A DNA stretch of 27,516 nucleotides from Candolleomyces eurysporus (GCA_027579435.1 JANBPK010001137.1:1-27516); one strand, 5' to 3'. Positions 1 to 10,453 are shown, counted from the first letter of the stretch. The notes: generated by a model not told the origin, from the sequence alone. Made by a program: numbers and translations.

Positions 1-342
1 GACAACAAGTGCTCTTGGGTGATCAACACCGCGCTTCTGCTCACCTCGTCTACCAACTCCTCGGGCAACCCGTTCAACCCGAAGCTCACCCCCGCGCGCC
101 TGGCCGAGCTCCGGAAAGTCTTGGAGGAGAACTATGGCAAGAAGGACCCGCAGGCCGTCCACGAGAACCGTGTCAAGGCCGTGTACGAGGAGTTGAATAT
201 TAGGGGAGCGTATGAGAAGTATGAGGAGACTGTTGTCGGTATTCTCAAGGGCAGGATTGGGAGTGTCGAGGAGAAGGAGGGCGGATTGAAGAAGGTCGTG
301 TTTGAGAGTTTCTTGGGCAAGATTTATAAGAGGAGCAAGTAA
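1..342 (+). CDS. ERG20: Farnesyl diphosphate synthase, C-terminal part (5' end outside window)
   Basis: The frame is open from base 1 and ends with TAA at 340-342. The translation starts DNKCSWVINTALL, matching the conserved DNKCSW block that follows the second Asp-rich region of farnesyl diphosphate synthases, and ends FLGKIYKRSK; the basic KRSK tail is typical of the eukaryotic enzyme. The enzyme condenses IPP with DMAPP and then GPP to make farnesyl diphosphate for sterols, ubiquinone, dolichol and protein prenylation, in the cytosol. About 113 residues are present against roughly 350 for the family, so the catalytic aspartates lie outside the window. No intron is seen in this part. A poly(A)-type 3' flank follows; nothing else is recognisable up to 605. 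Confidence 0.95.
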   Translation, partial: DNKCSWVINTALLLTSSTNSSGNPFNPKLTPARLAELRKVLEENYGKKDPQAVHENRVKAVYEELNIRGAYEKYEETVVGILKGRIGSVEEKEGGLKKVVFESFLGKIYKRSK

Positions 343-1820
343 ACGAGCGAGGGAGTCGGAAGGCGGTGGGGGCGGGGCGAATGGGTGAGGGCAGGGGGTA
401 GACCGGGGAGCTGAAGAGAACTCAAGAAAGCAAATCCTCCTAATCAAATCGTACAGTGTTTAATTGTCATCTGTCATATAGAATATGAGTTCGTTGTATA
501 CCAACCAATCGAATTGACGCGAGTCGAAGCAAAGTTAGTGCATCTCGCTGGCTGTCTTGTGTGTCTTGTGCGCTAGAGGCTCAAGGTAAGTAGGTAGCAG
601 ACGGCGTCAAGTATCCAATTTGTTGACCGGGCATCGAAAGGTGGTCGGGTTATACGGGACCGTTGGCATATAACATTGACAGCCTCCTCAGAAATCACCG
701 CGAGCGGCGATCAGAATCTCATTTTGAGTATACTTGAGCGGTAATCCCTGAGACAAGCGTGGATGACCGTCTGCTCCACGTACCCATATCGCCCCTCTCC
801 GCACTGGCACCCCTCTTGTCCTTTAACCACTGCAACGTCGGGAAGTTGTTATTTCCCCCCCTTTCTTCTGCGTATTGGCGTTCAATCGAGTATGGCCATG
901 CGTCTGCCGGGTGTATGCAGGCCTGGCACTGCCTTCCCTCGTAGTATCACAGCGCTGGTGTTCGTCCTCTCTGTGGCGCCGTTAGCTTACCTTGGTTTCT
1001 GTGGCGTAAATCTTGATATCTTCCGACTCTAGGGCTCCCGATGCCTCCGATCTAAGATTCCAGAAAACGGATAACACGCCTCTGACATTTCGTACGATGC
1101 GTGCTGTCGGAGCTGCGGTCATCAATGAGGGTTTCCCTCAGTGTGAAGTCACGACAGGAAGGCGCGCGTACTGCATTCAAGTGCTTCACGGTTACTTCGC
1201 TGCCACCGTCAATGAAGGATTTCGTTTGCTAACGGTGTCTTGAATGCGGTATTTCGACTCGCTCAGCGAATCAGCTCAATCCCCGTCAGCTCTCACGTCG
1301 TTCATTCCTGGTGGAGCTTTTCAGTGCACCACTTGAGCCTGCCTCGGTCGAGAGATGGGGACTGGCACCGCTACGATCTCAAAACTATCTCTACGCCCAC
1401 GAACCACGGTGGTTGGCTCATCTGCTCAATTATGTTTCACTCTTTGAAGAATTGAAAAGAGCATACGCCTCGATCAATGATGACGAGCCAGGGTTTAAAA
1501 TTGTCAACACGGCAGCAGCCTTCCTGTATCACGCTTGGATTGGAAGAGCGAAGGTTGAAATCATACTAGCTCTTTCAGTGAGCTTGGACGTATCGAGCTG
1601 GGAACAAGGGATTCGCACTCGGTACAATTATGACACATAGATTGATTCAAGTTCCAAGTCATCAGACAGCACAAAGTAAAGACAGTCATACAGAAGATAT
1701 CAGGACAAATACAAGCACTAGGAAGTTACAGAACATTTTTTTACGGTTTCTGATATGTTCGAAAGTGGAAAACAAACGGGACGTAGATCAAGAAGCTGGG
1801 TAGAGATTGTCCGGACGCCC

Positions 1821-3392
1821 TTAGTTTTGGCCAGCCTTCTCCTTCTCGCGATAATCGAGCTTAGTGGCGTATTTCTCCAGCCCTGCTTCGAGAGGGATGC
1901 AGACAGCCCTCGCGAGACGAACCTTTTTCTTGAATCCCTGAAGGCAATAAGACAAAAAAAACAAATAACTGGTTCAGAAAGCGAATTCCGAATGCAAGAA
2001 ACGTTTGCCTCACCAGGTTCGTGGGTGAATTCGCGGACGATTTGAGAAAGTCTCGGAACTGAACGGCCTGACTACGAACCTATAGGCATGGGATACCTTC
2101 AGGTTCCAAGTTGGCAAACGCGCTAAATCGTAGGGAGACTTACAGAGGTCCAAATCTCGGCAAACAACAAAAGCCTGTCGCAGATCAAGTCAATCTCTGG
2201 CTTGACACCGTCGGACTGGGTTCGGAGGTAAGCAAGTGCCTGTTGCTTCTCATTGACCTTGGTCAACTCTGCCTCTTTACCCCTGAGCTGTGACATTTTG
2301 TCTAGATCGGGATTAGTAAGTAGGTAGTCACCACCGTGTACTGTAACGAACTGTATGGTAGCAACCGGGTTTGGAGCGTTACACTTTTAGCACCGAGAAA
2401 TTAGGCAACCGCTGGGGTGTTCCACGTTACGTTGCCAAAATTAGGCAACCATGGCCAATTACCAGGCCATTTTCATGACAGGGCGTGAACTTATCACTTC
2501 GCATGGTTGAGCAAGCCTTTTGAACGCCAACGGCGGAAAATGATTGCTTTTTGTTAGCCTACAGCTACAGCCACTATGTCTGGCAAGGGCATCTCATGAT
2601 GTAGATTTTGAACGAGAAATATTCGATTTTCGGCCGATTTTCAGCGTATTAAAATTAGGCAACCACCCCTGCGTTACGCGTTACATCCCCAAAATTAGGC
2701 AACATCGAGACCCCGCGTTACGCGTTACCGTTTCTACCATACAGTTCGCTACAGTAGGCGAGAGGATAGAATGCGGCTCACCGGAGCGCTCTGCCTGTTG
2801 CGCAGCAAGGACAGAACCGGCGACGATAACTCCGAGAATCTGAAAAGTTGTCAGCAACACATAGTTATCAGAATATCGACTGCTACGAACGCAAAGGCAG
2901 CTACCACAAGCAGCAAGCGCGTCAGTAGTGACTTTAATCTGGAATGATGCGAGCGATTAGTGGAAATTTAGAAGCTTATGGGCCTGGGATAAGGCCGTGC
3001 TGGATGGTACATACCTGCTGATCCAACCTGTAATTTAAGAAATCGTCAAAATGGAACACGAGTACGTGTATAACGGGACGTCTTACACTCGGATTTGACC
3101 CCACAGTGAGTTGATATCTGCCTGCAGTTTCTCGGCTTCTGCTGCGAGCTCGGCACCTGTATCTGCAATGAACTCGTTGAATTTCGGGATGAAGGTTTCT
3201 ATGTCTCGCTTGAGATTTTGGAATCCTTGGTACATCTCCTGAGATTTATCGTGCTTTTTGTCCTGGAAGGATCCTCAGGATCAACGGTCAAGGAGTACAA
3301 TCTCGAATTTCCACTGACAATGAAAACCTCTAGCTCAAGAATAACGTCCTGGCGATCCTGCTCGGTCACAATTATCTCGACCATGTCAAGGT
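1821..3392 (-). pseudogene. 5'-truncated copy of the helical-protein gene (copy A)
   Basis: Minus-strand exons match those of the gene at 4437-6082 one by one: a coiled-coil exon near 3100-3240, the hydrophobic exon near 2800-2840, the helical exon near 2140-2300, the short exon beginning at 2067, and the last exon ending at stop 1821-1823. Homology stops abruptly at about 3392, inside what would be exon 3, so the first two exons and the start codon are absent. A MITE sits in the intron after the hydrophobic exon. The acceptor before 2067 is a normal TCAG, unlike copy B. A 5'-truncated copy with no recognisable promoter is most likely a pseudogene; the possibility that it is read from a new upstream start is not excluded. 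Confidence 0.75.
2341..2754. mobile_element. MITE with 25-bp terminal inverted repeats and TA target duplication
   Basis: The left end CTGTAACGAACTGTATGG matches the reverse complement of the right end (CTGTAGCGAACTGTATGG); 23 of 25 terminal bases agree. TA flanks both sides (2339-2340 and 2755-2756), the target duplication of Tc1/mariner-type elements. Copy B of the host duplication has no such insert at the matching place (4940-4955), which gives an empty site and makes this a real insertion. No transposase is encoded. Inside are four copies of AAATTAGGCAAC (2398, 2438, 2652, 2692) in two pairs about 40 bp apart, and GCGTTAC-type repeats. It lies in an intron of the pseudogene. Confidence 0.88.
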
Positions 3393-3457
3393 AAGTTAAT
3401 CTATCTCCCTGACTGTCCTGTATGTCATCATTCAGTAGGGTGATTCACGATCGTATC

Positions 3458-5588
3458 GTCAAGTATCCAATCTGTTGACCAGGCATCGTAAGGTGGTCGG
3501 TTTGGTGGGACCGTTGGCATATAAAGGCCTCAAAAATCACCGCGAGTGGCGATCAGAATCTCGTTTTAAATATTCGAGAGCGGTAATCTATTGATACAAG
3601 CGTGGATGAACATCTGCTCCACATACCTACATCCATGCCCCTCTCTATTGTTCTTTAAGGAGTTGTTATTTCGTCCCTTTCTCTTGCATATTGGCGTTCA
3701 ATAGAGTATGGACATGCATTTGCCAGGTGTATGCAGACCTGGCACTGTCAGCTCTGGTGCTCGTCCTGTCTTTCGCGCCATTAGATTTATCTTGGTTTCT
3801 GTGGTATAAATCTTGATATTGTCCGACTCTAGGACTCGCGATAATTCCTATCTAAGATTCCAGAAAACGGATAACACGCCTCTGACATTTTTTATGATGC
3901 ATGGTCAACCGGCAAGGTCATCGATGAGGGTTTCCCTTGGAGTGAAGTCACAACGGGAAGACGTGCGTATACGGCATGCAAGTGCTTCAAGGTTACTCCG
4001 CTTCTGCCGCAAATGAAGGATTTCGTTTACTAACAGTTCCCTGAAGGCGGTATTTTACTCTTTGAAGAATGAAAAAAAACATCCGGGTCGATCACAATGA
4101 CGAGCCAGGGTCTAACACTGCCAACGCCGCAGCAGACTTCGTATCACGCTTGGATTGGAAGAGCAAAGTTGAGATCATACTAGCTCTTTTAGTGAGCTTG
4201 GATGTAGCAAAAGGGGAACAAGGATTTCGCACTCGGGACAGTTATCTTTCATAGCTAACAACAAGATTCATTAAAGTTCCAAGTCATCAGACAGTACCGC
4301 GCGAAGACAATCAGACATACAGAAAATACCAGGAAAAAACTATTTTTTTACGGTTTCTTGTGATTTTCTAAAGCGGAAAAAGAGCAAGAAGTTGGACCGA
4401 CAAAGAAGACCATAAGCAGAGATTGTCCGGACGCCCTTAGTTTTGGGCAGCAGCCTTCTCCTTCTGACGATTCTCGAGCTGGGTGGCGTATTTCTCCAGT
4501 CCTGCTTCGAGAGGGATGCAGACTTTCCTCGCGAGACGAACCTGTTTCTTAAACCCCTGAAGGCAATAGGAAAAAGAAAAAATAACTGATTCAGAAAGCG
4601 AATTCCGAATGCAAGAAACGTGCGCCTCACCAGATTTGTGGGTGAATTCGTGGATGCTTGGAGAAAGTTTCGGAACTGAACAGCTTGACTACGAACCTAT
4701 ATGCATGGGCAGGTTCAAAGTCGGCAAACGCGCTAAATCGCAGGGAGACTTACGGAGCTCCAAATCTCGGCAAATAAGATAAGCTTCTCGCAAATCAAGT
4801 CAATCTCTGGCTTGACGCCGTCGGACTGGCTCTGGAGGTAAGCGAGTGCCTGTTGCTTTTCATTGACCGTAGCCAACTCCTTCTCTTTTCCCCAGAGCTG
4901 AGACATTTTGTCTAGATCGGGATTCGTAAGTAGGTAGTCACTACCGTACAGGCGAGAGGATTGAACGCGGCTCACCGTCGTGCTCGGCCTGGTAGGCAGC
5001 AAGGACGGAACCGGCGACGATAACTCCGAGAATCTGAAAAGTTGTCAACAACACATAGCTATGAGGATATCGACTGCTACAAACACAAAGGCAGCCCCCA
5101 CAAGCAGCGAGCGCGGCAGTGGCGTCTTTAATCTGGAAGGGCGCGAGCGATCAGTGGACGTTTAGAAGTCTATGGGCATGGGATGAGGCCGTGCTGAATG
5201 GTACATACCTGCTGATCCAACCTGAAATTTATGAAATCGTCAAGAAGGAACATGAGTGCGTGTATAACGGGACATCTTACACTCGGATTTGACTCCACAG
5301 CGAGTCAATCTCTGCCTGCAGTTTCTTGGCTTCTGCTGCGAGCTCGGCACCTGTATCTGCAATAAACTCGTTAAAATTCGGGATGAAGGTTTCTATGTCT
5401 CGCTTGAGATCTTGGAATGCTTGGGACATCTCCTGAGATTTATCGTGCTTTTCGTCCTGGAAGGATCCTCAGGATCAACGCTCAAGGAGTGTAATCTAGA
5501 ATTTCCACTGACAATGAAAACCTGGAGCTCGAGAATAACGTCCTTGCGATCCTGCTCGGTCACAATTATCTCGACCATGTCAAGGTAG
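3458..5588. repeat. Tandem segmental duplication, copy B
   Basis: Partner of 606-3392, separated from it by 65 bp of unshared sequence (3393-3457). It lacks the MITE and the 185-bp stretch of copy A. Its right border is only where copy A stops: the gene itself continues to 6082 in unique sequence. The layout (3' flank plus gene body repeated head to tail, 5' end only once) is what unequal exchange or a tandem duplication with its breakpoint inside exon 3 would leave. Confidence 0.85.
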
Positions 5589-6082
5589 ACTTGGTCAAAA
5601 CCTAGGGAACATATGGGGCGCAACGGCATCAGCGAGAAGCATGGTGAACCGAACGGAGCTAGACGCACGCTTGAGAATCGCAACGTGCTCAGATGCGACA
5701 TCTCGAGAGAGACTTAGGTGGTCTACCCAACGCTATGGACAAGAATAAGTCAATCACTGTAAAGTCAGAGAGCGATGAACCATCTCACATTCGTGTAACC
5801 GTTCCAATCGTTCTTGAAGTTGCTCAATCCAGGGAAGGAACCGCCGTATTTGTTGACCATGTCAGTGAAGGTTCGGTCGACCTTGTCAAAGGCCGCATCG
5901 ACTTCGTTGGCCCAAGTCCCGACCTTCTCCACGTTTGCTGTGAATTGTGCCACCATTTCGTCGTCTTCAAGCAGTTTGGAAGCGGCGTCAGCGTATTGGT
6001 TTTTCTCATCTTCGGTCGGGCCACCGTCGGCTGCCCAAGTCTTGAAGAGTTGATCAATGGAAATGTTTTGGAAGAGGGCCAT
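4437..6082 (-). CDS. Nine-exon gene for an uncharacterised helical protein with one hydrophobic segment
   Basis: Exons inferred from splice sites and copy A: 6082-5789, 5732-5669, 5601-5513, 5432-5281, 5221-5209 (13 nt), 5033-4976, 4911-4754, 4684-4631, 4556-4437; phases agree throughout, and together they would encode about 333 residues. The start MALFQNISIDQLF is the first Met of the long first exon. Charged, amphipathic helix-like sequence dominates; one hydrophobic stretch (ILGVIVAGSVLAAY, about residue 205) lies between helical parts, and the tail is Lys/Glu-rich. There is no signal peptide and I know no family for certain. Helices around a central hydrophobic patch are loosely like alpha-helical pore-forming proteins, but I see no diagnostic motif. 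The acceptor before 4684 reads AA instead of AG (base 4685), so the gene may be impaired. Confidence 0.7.
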
Positions 6083-6904
6083 TTAGAGCAATGAAAGGCT
6101 GAGAACTGAAGGGAACAAGCGTCACAGATCACAGAGTGGGTTTTATAGGTCAAGGCAGAGTCTGACCCGTGACTGATGGCCGCGAAGGCAGCAGGAGGTC
6201 CGCACAATATCCTTCCAGTTCGGCCAGTTCTCATGGCCGACTCGCCTTCTTGAGCTGAAGCATGATTGGCAAGCTAGCGGAATAGCTAGGACTTAAGGGT
6301 TGGGGTTCAAAGGCAGGAAGAAGACGCGAAACGGGAAGTAGGTTCCACCGACAGTTCATTGGGGTTTGAATGGGGAAATGGAATTCGAAATGCCACTGGA
6401 ACCCACTTCATGATGTTCATTGTCATCCATCGTTAAAGATTTGAGACTTCTTGGGAATTCAAGGCACGGGGAGTAGGCTCCACCGATGATTCTCTGGAGT
6501 TTGAAGGAAGACGAGTGGGTACCGAATCCACTCGGAGAACAGTTCGTCCGTGCTTGATATAGGGGATGTGAAGGAAACCTCTCCTTTATCGTCATAAATC
6601 TGACGTACGGTGCGAATCGAAGCTGGGGAGGTGAGAAACAGACCTACAGTCAATTGAATGAAGGAAGAGGACCAAAATTAGGACACTCCGATTCTGTACG
6701 TCGGCGGGATAACGTCCCAATTTCGTGTATGTTCTGACCTATGACCGAGATAAGCCCAACCCCATTGGAAGGCTTGATTTTGGGGTTCAAGTATCCAAGT
6801 AATCTTGCGCACAGATCGAGCTAACACCAGGGTATAAGAAGGAGGTTATCGCGATACCTTCAAAGCACCGCTCATCTGCGATATCTCGATTNACATTCGA
6901 AATC
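6083..6904. promoter_or_regulatory. Shared upstream region of two divergent paralogues
   Basis: 822 bp separate the start codons at 6082 (minus) and 6905 (plus). No gene is recognisable here. A TATA-like GGTATAAGAAGG stands at about 6832-6843, some 65 bp before the plus-strand ATG. On the minus side CTATAAAACCC reads at about 6143-6153, 60 bp before that gene's ATG. Both spacings suit core promoters. A 38-bp imperfect direct repeat lies in the middle. The base at 6892 is N. Confidence 0.55.
6333..6505. repeat. 38-bp imperfect direct repeat in the divergent promoter
   Basis: 6333-6370 and 6468-6505 share about 30 of 38 positions, including the block GTAGGYTCCACCGA and the end GTTTGAA, with a period of 135 bp. 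Weaker similarity continues downstream of each. It may be a duplicated regulatory segment; this is inference. Confidence 0.6.
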
Positions 6905-7873
6905 ATGTCTTATGTCTCTCCCTTCATCGACCCACAACAGTACATCTCCAAGGTGAACAGCCTCTCCTCTGAGGGTATCACCATCGACGATGGCATTGCT
7001 CGTGTTGTCCACGAAGTGGCTGACTTTTCCAGCAAATATTCTTCCAACTTTTCACTCGTTTCAGAGCTCAAAGTAGCTTTGGATGCATTCAGTGACGTAC
7101 GTCCCTTTTCTGAATAGACGCTCGCACGTACCTCACATCGCTCATTACCGGATCCAGCGCTGGACTAAGGCTCTTTATGATTCTAGAGATGCTGCNTCCT
7201 CTGTCTCGGGCTGGTTGCAGCGTATGTCACAGCCATTCATCACTGCAGCTGACCTGACGAGAAGGCTTTGCTTCTTCCAGGATTTGACCAAGTCTATTTG
7301 GATATGATCAACATTATTGGGTCCCAGCAGGACGCCAAAGACGTCCTAACCGAGTTCAACGCCTTTATCAATGTCAGTCGATCTTTCTCCGATCCACCGA
7401 GTTTTATGNATGAACGGCTTACCCTTACTACATAGGAGGAGTCTCCGTCCAAGAGGTACAACTTGGAAGGCGTTCCCGGACCCAAGGATGCGTTCGAGAC
7501 AATTGAAGGCTTAGTATGTCGCTCGTGTGTTTCTGCANGGATCCGCGGTCTGAGCTAGTCCCAACAGGTGATTCAAGAGGGCAAACATGTCATTTCGGTT
7601 CTGGACGTGGCTGACTGGGGGAAGGCAGTCGAAGTGAGTTTCTTGTTGATGTCGTACTGGAATGAACAATAGTTGAGCGCAATATTCTGTAGGAGCTGAA
7701 GAAGGACTTGCCTCAAGTTCAGACCGGGGTCAGAGAGATTCGAACTGCCCTGAACAACTACGCGACCAAGCTTTCTCGAGGAGCGTGAGTGTCAAGATGG
7801 AGCGGAAGCAACTGTCTGTCCTATCCGCGCGATAGCCTGTAGCACTGACTGTACCATGTTGCGAATNGCGTAG
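6905..7873 (+). CDS. Divergent paralogue of the 4437-6082 gene, shorter
   Basis: Exons: 6905-7096, 7158-7221, 7281-7372, 7436-7513, 7568-7633, 7693-7784, then probably a short last exon ending at TAG 7871-7873 (about 206 residues). Homology to the minus-strand gene is clear in exons 2 and 3: exon 2 is 64 nt in both, and exon 3 begins FDQVYLDM in both, followed by a similar charged helix (QQDAKDVL here, EQDRKDVI there), with 92 against 89 nt. The N-terminus (MSYVSPFIDPQQYISKV) and later exons have diverged, and I cannot find the hydrophobic segment. Either it is a shorter family member or the C-terminal part was lost. Ns at 7196, 7409, 7538 and 7867 leave the end uncertain. Function unknown; the divergent pairing suggests co-expression with the neighbour. 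Confidence 0.65.
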
Positions 7874-8121
7874 CCGAACCGAATGTGAGCATTGTTTGCG
7901 CTTGTCATGCCGCGTTGCCGAGTTTATTCCCACGCACCGCCTCACTTGTACCTTCTGAGGCATCCACGAGTCTCAAATTCGTCGAAGTCCTCGAAAGTTT
8001 ATCTCTTTTGCCTGGCTCAGAAGGCTGCTAGAGACCAGGTTACCTTGTGAAAATGAGATCACCATCCAAATTCTGCCCAGGCCCTACCCTTTGCTGCCCC
8101 CAGGTTGTACCGAGAATCCTA

Positions 8122-8477
8122 CTATCTCCGAACGCGACGATCACCCTCGTTGCTCTTGTTTTCCTGTGAGCTGAAGGGCTGAGCGGTGTCCTGGCACCGA
8201 TACATCCGCTCCAGCTCTTCTAGTTCAGCTAGACTTGGTATCAAAGTAGGGGTCGTCAGAATGATGAGCTTAACGAAGAGGGCCCCGAGGTAGACGAGGC
8301 TGGAGCTGGTAGATGTGCGAGTAAGAGTCGATGTTGTCGAAGCGTGCGGTAGGGTCGTTGTAGGAGATGCGGACGAGAACGCAGGATTTGACAGAGCATA
8401 TTTTGAGTTAGATCCGATTGAGCTCGTTTGCATGGTGACTTACAGCTGGGAATCTTATCCAATGGTCGTTCACTCAT
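8122..8477 (-). CDS. Possible small protein with one membrane segment
   Basis: On the minus strand an ATG at 8477 opens MSERPLDKIPS and runs into a good donor (GTAAGT, 8443-8438). A later stretch down to a stop at 8122 reads SSLVYLGALFVKLIILTTP, a likely membrane helix, then a charged helix LAELEELERMYRC and a polar tail. The exon between the two cannot be placed with confidence: another frame at 8310-8400 also looks protein-like (ISYNDPTARFDNIDSYSH). The opposite strand is open through 8315-8782 but its composition is less protein-like. I do not recognise a family. Confidence 0.35.
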
Positions 8478-9079
8478 TGTGGTATTCGGGAGATGAGGTG
8501 ATATCGAAGAAACTTCTGCTACGACTACGTCCGGTGCTCCGGTCGTTGCTCCGGTCGTCGCTCGACGGGGATGATGAGCTGGACGATAAACCTGCAAATG
8601 ACGCCTTGATTGTCGGAATTTCGACAGCTGCGTCGGGACCGGAGAGACAGCAAGGAATGGGGGTCCACAAGGAATTGAGATTCAGCGAACTGCCATACAC
8701 GATCGATTCCGTCACCAGTGGGGTGCTTGACACTCGATCGGTATCAAAACATCAAGTCCATAGAATTGAACGCATTGTCTAAAGGCTAAAGGAAAACAGC
8801 ATGGCATTCAGCAACACTGGAAGATGGAAGAAGACAGAAGCGTACGCGTCACACCTTCCCAGCCGAATTCCTCTAACGCACTTCCGCCAATCCTAACCAG
8901 GTGCCATATGGCACCACCAAAAGTACTCCACACCCAGCTGGCCACTCCCATGCCCAAACTCGACGTCCCAGGGGATATAGGCGAGGCAAACAATGATGTT
9001 GATAGTTTCTCCCATCCTCTCGTCTTGCGTCTGCCCTTTTTCATGCGTCGTTCGTCGATGGAAGCCACAAGACTGGTAC

Positions 9080-9545
9080 GGAGTGGTGGAAGGACAAGCG
9101 TGCGACCGAGGCAACGAGTTCGGGAGTGAGCCTAGCGTCATACAAGAGTCGGTGTGCAGTAGAATTTTAGCGTTCNGTGAATTTGACGATGACTTCAGTC
9201 GCCCGTGGCACTAGCATCATCGGTGCTGGTGGCTGCTGACGTACTTGGGTGAAGAGGCTCCCTGGCCTCAATCCTTGAAGAAACAAGTTGCTACCTCCCT
9301 TTTTCTCGAAACAAAGCCCCCGTGCATCAGCCTTGATAAGGATCCAGTATAGTCAATAGGCGTCGGGTTGGGAAAGGGAGGACAAGATCACTAGGATCCG
9401 CGACAGTACTATTTGAGATACTCTGAATGTCTCCGTAATGGCTGTGAAGCTCCAGAAGGCACTGAGAACAATTCTCCAGTTCTTATTATTTAGCAAGGAA
9501 GTTTCTCTCGTTTTCGCGTTCAGGCTTATGTACCGCATCACCAAA
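9080..9545 (-). pseudogene. Decayed fragment of a fungal kinase-like gene
   Basis: Reading the minus strand from about 9520 gives SHYGDIQSISNSTVAD, then, near 9210-9110, TEVIVKFTER, stop, NSTAHRLLYDARLTPEL. The pattern KF-ERY-...-AHRLL-...-L-PEL is that of the N-lobe of a protein-kinase-like family widespread in mushrooms. A TAA replaces the expected Tyr codon of ERY, frameshifts separate the blocks, and the kinase core after PEL is missing. The DNA is about as similar to 12990-13410 as old paralogues are, so the two wrecks share an ancestor. Base 9176 is N. Confidence 0.6.
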
Positions 9546-9790
9546 TCTCATTTCTTGCACGGCGTGAGGCCACTTCTGCCACAGGCTGACCCCCTGAGCA
9601 TTAGTATCGCNCACGGCTCTGGATGGGAGTATATATAGTCCTGAGCCGAGGAGACCTCACCACTCAAGGGCCCTTTTTAGCATGTAAATACAGCCAGTGT
9701 TTTTTGGTTCGACGTTGAGTTAAGGCGATTGATAGCTCTTCTCAATCCTGAAACCGGTGGGTAAGTGACTCACAGCTAGTAATAACCGTC

Positions 9791-10321
9791 TTACATTACT
9801 GAAAAATGCGTCATCGAGATTGTTGGATTTTGTCGAACAACAAGATGCCTCATGATGTATGCGCAGTCTACTAACCAGACTTGAGGCCACTTACTTGCCC
9901 TCTTTCCGTCCCATCCATTTAAAGAACTGGATGGGTAATAGTCAGTAATTATGTGTGCGTCAAGCACTTCACCAATTCCTGTTTTAGTGTCCTGCTTCGT
10001 CTTAGAAACCGTAATTCGATCTGTTTTTCTCACCGATGTATCGATGCCAGGGGACATTTTGCCATTCTTCTATCGTACGATTGCCTTATTTAATGGTCCA
10101 CATCAAGTCTGCGCCTAAAGTCACGGAAAGTTGCTACAATAAATGACGACCGATAGTTGGCACCCAGCGATGGCTACCTCATCCAAGGCAATGTAAAGGC
10201 GATAAGAATTGACGAGTTTTGGGTCAAGCACCGTCAGCTGAAGTTTGGTGTTTTCCCTGTGAACCAAATGAGCCACAGCCTGTCCTAAGCCAAATATTCG
10301 GTTAGGGCGATCCATCCTCAA
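9791..10321 (-). other. Coding-like minus-strand exons, unrecognised
   Basis: Two stretches look translated on the minus strand. 10321-10180 gives MDRPNRIFGLGQAVAHLV followed by LDPKLVNSYRLYIALDE, closing at a GT donor (GTAGCC). 10050-9880 includes GEVLDAHIITDYYPSS and NGWDGKRASKWPQ. They are in register with no family I know. They lie just upstream of the kinase-like fragment on the same strand, so they could be the 5' exons of that dead gene or an independent gene remnant. No confident start or stop. Confidence 0.3.
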
Positions 10322-10453
10322 GACCGTCTAGAAGCAAGTGGTGACAAGGATGACATCAGCAAGTGACGGCTGTCTATATCTCTACGCACATAAGTAGCTA
10401 CTTGCACTACACAAGGCGACCTCCAGCGCTAACTTTACAAGCACAAGGTGAAT

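Larger units (their letters stand above)
606..3392. repeat. Tandem segmental duplication, copy A
   Basis: This segment aligns along its length with 3458-5588: both start with gtcaagtatccaa and both stop in the same place within a gene exon. It holds about 1.2 kb of apparently non-coding DNA (the 3' flank of the gene, 606-1820) followed by a minus-strand gene copy. Copy A is longer (about 2787 against 2131 bp). The difference is mostly a 414-bp MITE at 2341-2754, about 185 bp at 1254-1437 absent from copy B, and several small gaps near 800 and 930. The 185-bp stretch has TTT at both edges, so loss from copy B by slippage or microhomology is the simpler reading. In the 606-1820 part I see no gene. 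Confidence 0.85.

Noticed and set aside
606..1640. Genes in the non-coding part of duplication copy A (several open frames of 70-110 codons).
   Set aside because: The frames are not preserved in copy B, which has gaps that are not multiples of three there.
8315..8782. 155-codon plus-strand open frame.
   Set aside because: Composition is not protein-like and the opposite strand has a membrane segment and splice sites; probably an antisense shadow.
8808..9068. 86-codon minus-strand frame starting MASIDERRMKKGRRK.
   Set aside because: It overlaps the end of the kinase-like fragment, has no known domain and no splice context that fixes it as a gene.
8893..9141. Possible Pmp3/UPF0057-type proteolipid on the minus strand (INIIVCLAYIP resembles the INI-LT-LGYIPG motif).
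   Set aside because: The Gly after YIP, the His-Ala pair and the N-terminal half of the motif are missing, and an overlapping frame is equally open; the resemblance is too short.
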